Source: Crystallibacter degradans
Lineage (GTDB): Bacteria > Actinomycetota > Actinomycetes > Actinomycetales > Micrococcaceae
Length of the DNA stretch: 64,000 nucleotides
Direction: 5' to 3'
Assembly: GCF_012952295.1 (NCBI RefSeq)
Contig: NZ_JABBCH010000003.1
Coordinates: forward strand, 248,001-312,000
Shown here: one piece after another, positions 62,441 to 64,000 of the stretch
How the letters are laid out: the number at the start of each line of letters is the position of its first letter
How positions within the stretch are numbered: the stretch's first letter is position 1
Made by a program: the position numbers and the translations under genes
Notes under the pieces: model-generated
Databases searched by the model: none
Seen by the model: only the letters and a program-made list of their open reading frames with translations
What the model was told of the DNA's origin: nothing

Positions 62441-63982
62441 CTATCCTTCGGCAGGAACGAGGAAGCCGTCCGCCACGAGGTTGCGCACCTCGGAGGTCAG
62501 CTGCTCGGCGAACTCCGTGTCCGGCCTCTCCAGCAGGGCTGCGAGCGCAGCCACGAGTTGGCCGACGGTCAGTTCGCCGTCGCTGGCGGAGACGAAGCCC
62601 GCCAGCTCTGAACTCATCAAATTGGTGCGGCGGAAGCCGGCTCCCTGCCGCAGCAGGATCACTCCCGGATGTTCCGCCCCGGGGCGCTGATGGCGTTCCT
62701 CCGTCACATCCTCGGCCGGCTGCAGCCGCTGGTCCGCGAAGTCCCCCGCATGTGCCTGGAGCCAATCGTGCCGCTCAACGGCGGCGGCCAGATGCGCGCC
62801 GATGGGCTGCTCAATGGCGTACCCGATTTCCTCGAACCTGCGCAGCCGCGCAGCGCTTTCGGTACGCCGCAGCCAGATCATCCCGAACCCCACGCTCACC
62901 ACATCGCGGGAAGCGAAATCCTCCAGATACGCCGCGTAGGAACGCCCGTAGAGATCCGGATCGCGGTTTTCCGAAGCGTCCCGCAGCCAGGTCTGTGCGT
63001 ACGACGACGGGGTGAGCTGTTCGCGCTGGATCACCCAGGCCTCGGTTTTCGGATCGAGCCAGACTTCGAGCCGGTCATGCCAGGAACCCGCACCGGCGGG
63101 AATCTCCCAGTTTCCCAGCAGCTGCGCCACCCCGCCTGCCTCCAGTGCCGAGGGCAGCCGGCGGACCAGCGTGGAGACAATATCGTCACCGGGCAGTCCG
63201 CCGTCGCGGTACGTGAACTGCTCCTCATCGGCCGTCTCCTCGGTCCGCGGTGTGATGACGAACGGCGGATTGCTCACCACCAGCCCGAACTGCTCGCCGG
63301 CCACCGGGTCGAGCAGGCTGCCCAGCCGGAGGCTGACCCGCGCCGCCAGGTTCCGCGGGTCCAGGTCCAGTGCCCCGGCGTTGAGCAGCAGGTTGAACCG
63401 GGCGAAGGCCAACGCACGTTCCGAAATGTCCGTAGCCGTGACATGCCGCGCATGGCCCAGCAGGTGGAAGAGCTGGATACCGCAGCCGGTACCCAGATCC
63501 AGTGCACGTTCCACCGGAGCGCGGACGGTCAGTTGCGCCAGCGTCAGCGAGGCTTGCCCGATCCCGAGGACGTGGTCGCGCCGCAGCACGCCGGGCGCCT
63601 GATGCGCGCCCAGGTCGCTGGCCACCCACAGCTGCGTTTCGTCGAACGCGTATGGCCGGAGGTCAACAGCGGGACGGAAGCGTCCGCCGTCGTTGTTCAT
63701 CAGCCCCAGCGCCAGCAGCCCTTCGGGCGTGACTGTGGGAAAGGCCGATGCCAGCTGGTCCCGGTCCAGCGTGCCGCCCAGCAGCCACAAACGTACGACG
63801 GCGGCCAACGGCTTGGGTCCGGCAGCGGCAAGTTCGCGATCGGTTACCAGCTGGGCCGGAACCAGCTGGTCCCGGCCCAAGGCCTCGTAGGCTTCGTCGC
63901 CCAGCAGTTGCTGGACCCCGTCCACCGTGTAATCCAGTGCCGTCAGATCCCGGGCCAGAGCCGCCATCAGCTGCAGGTCCAT
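62441..63982 (-). CDS. SAM-dependent methyltransferase, N5-Gln/RNA type
   Basis: 513 aa. An N-terminal domain of about 150 residues precedes a class I methyltransferase core: VERALDLGTGCGIQLFHLL (SAM loop) and FGLVVSNPPFVITPRTEE (NPPF motif as in HemK/RsmC-type enzymes). The C-terminal 130 residues (LRRFEEIGYAIEQPIGAHL) are of unknown fold. Actinobacterial homologues are annotated as methyltransferases of unknown substrate. NPPF points to an amide or nucleobase nitrogen acceptor. Confidence 0.85.
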   Translation of the reverse strand: MDLQLMAALARDLTALDYTVDGVQQLLGDEAYEALGRDQLVPAQLVTDRELAAAGPKPLAAVVRLWLLGGTLDRDQLASAFPTVTPEGLLALGLMNNDGGRFRPAVDLRPYAFDETQLWVASDLGAHQAPGVLRRDHVLGIGQASLTLAQLTVRAPVERALDLGTGCGIQLFHLLGHARHVTATDISERALAFARFNLLLNAGALDLDPRNLAARVSLRLGSLLDPVAGEQFGLVVSNPPFVITPRTEETADEEQFTYRDGGLPGDDIVSTLVRRLPSALEAGGVAQLLGNWEIPAGAGSWHDRLEVWLDPKTEAWVIQREQLTPSSYAQTWLRDASENRDPDLYGRSYAAYLEDFASRDVVSVGFGMIWLRRTESAARLRRFEEIGYAIEQPIGAHLAAAVERHDWLQAHAGDFADQRLQPAEDVTEERHQRPGAEHPGVILLRQGAGFRRTNLMSSELAGFVSASDGELTVGQLVAALAALLERPDTEFAEQLTSEVRNLVADGFLVPAEG

Positions 63983-64000
63983 ACTCTGCGGGGCGTCCCG

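Overview
The window looks like chromosomal DNA of a high-GC actinobacterium, most likely a Micrococcaceae member close to Arthrobacter. This is inferred from gene content: a DUF222/HNH protein, a BldC-type regulator, the tiny ribosomal protein bS22, Rex, the menaquinone genes menB-menE-menA, and System II cytochrome c maturation. It also rests on the many start codons that sit 6-8 nt after a TANNNT-type -10 box, which suggests leaderless transcripts. No rRNA, tRNA or CRISPR array was seen.

Layout. 1-2693: an edge-truncated metallo-beta-lactamase-fold hydrolase, then a complete 1,584-bp insertion element (901-2484) with inverted ends and a perfect 8-bp target duplication. The element holds a decayed Mu/rve-type transposase and an intact seven-repeat RCC1-like gene. 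It sits exactly at the end of a 68-codon gene. 2892-4613: a DUF222/HNH protein. 4628-9062: a 2-oxoacid (probably branched-chain) dehydrogenase operon, E1alpha-E1beta-E2, divergent from an Lrp/AsnC regulator. 9363-28299: a phenylacetate catabolic region made of paaABCDE-paaG, paaI-paaK-TetR, paaZ with a divergent thioesterase, and paaJ-paaF-paaH. An S9 peptidase, a PnuC-like protein, a phosphatase, a GNAT protein and an SGNH hydrolase lie between these blocks. Five copies of one 22-bp palindrome mark the paa promoters and are proposed operators of the TetR protein.

28496-37869: two SRPBCC proteins, an ABC-F ATPase, a VOC protein, menB-menE-menA, small membrane proteins, an AAA ATPase and a frameshifted PnuC-like paralogue. 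38028-42246: ccsB, resB, ccdA and a TlpA/ResA-like lipoprotein. 42301-47215: a histidine phosphatase, a YceI protein, a YGQN-repeat membrane protein, Rex, a glutaredoxin-like protein, a HAD phosphatase, bS22 and BldC. 47363-48650: a DAHP synthase preceded by a leader peptide whose codons 5-9 read Trp-Tyr-Ala-Tyr-Phe and by an attenuator-like set of hairpins. 48698-63982: a sugar kinase, lactate dehydrogenase, glutamate dehydrogenase, an ArsR regulator, AcuC, the Ktr potassium system, ProC, Ppx/GppA, TopA, another winged-helix regulator and a methyltransferase.

How the genes work together. Phenylacetate is activated by PaaK, epoxidised by PaaABC(D)E, isomerised by PaaG, ring-opened and oxidised by PaaZ, then shortened by PaaF, PaaH and PaaJ to acetyl-CoA and succinyl-CoA. 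PaaI rescues trapped CoA. The rest is mostly core metabolism. The most notable items are the RCC1-carrying non-autonomous element, the shared paa operators and the aromatic leader peptide.
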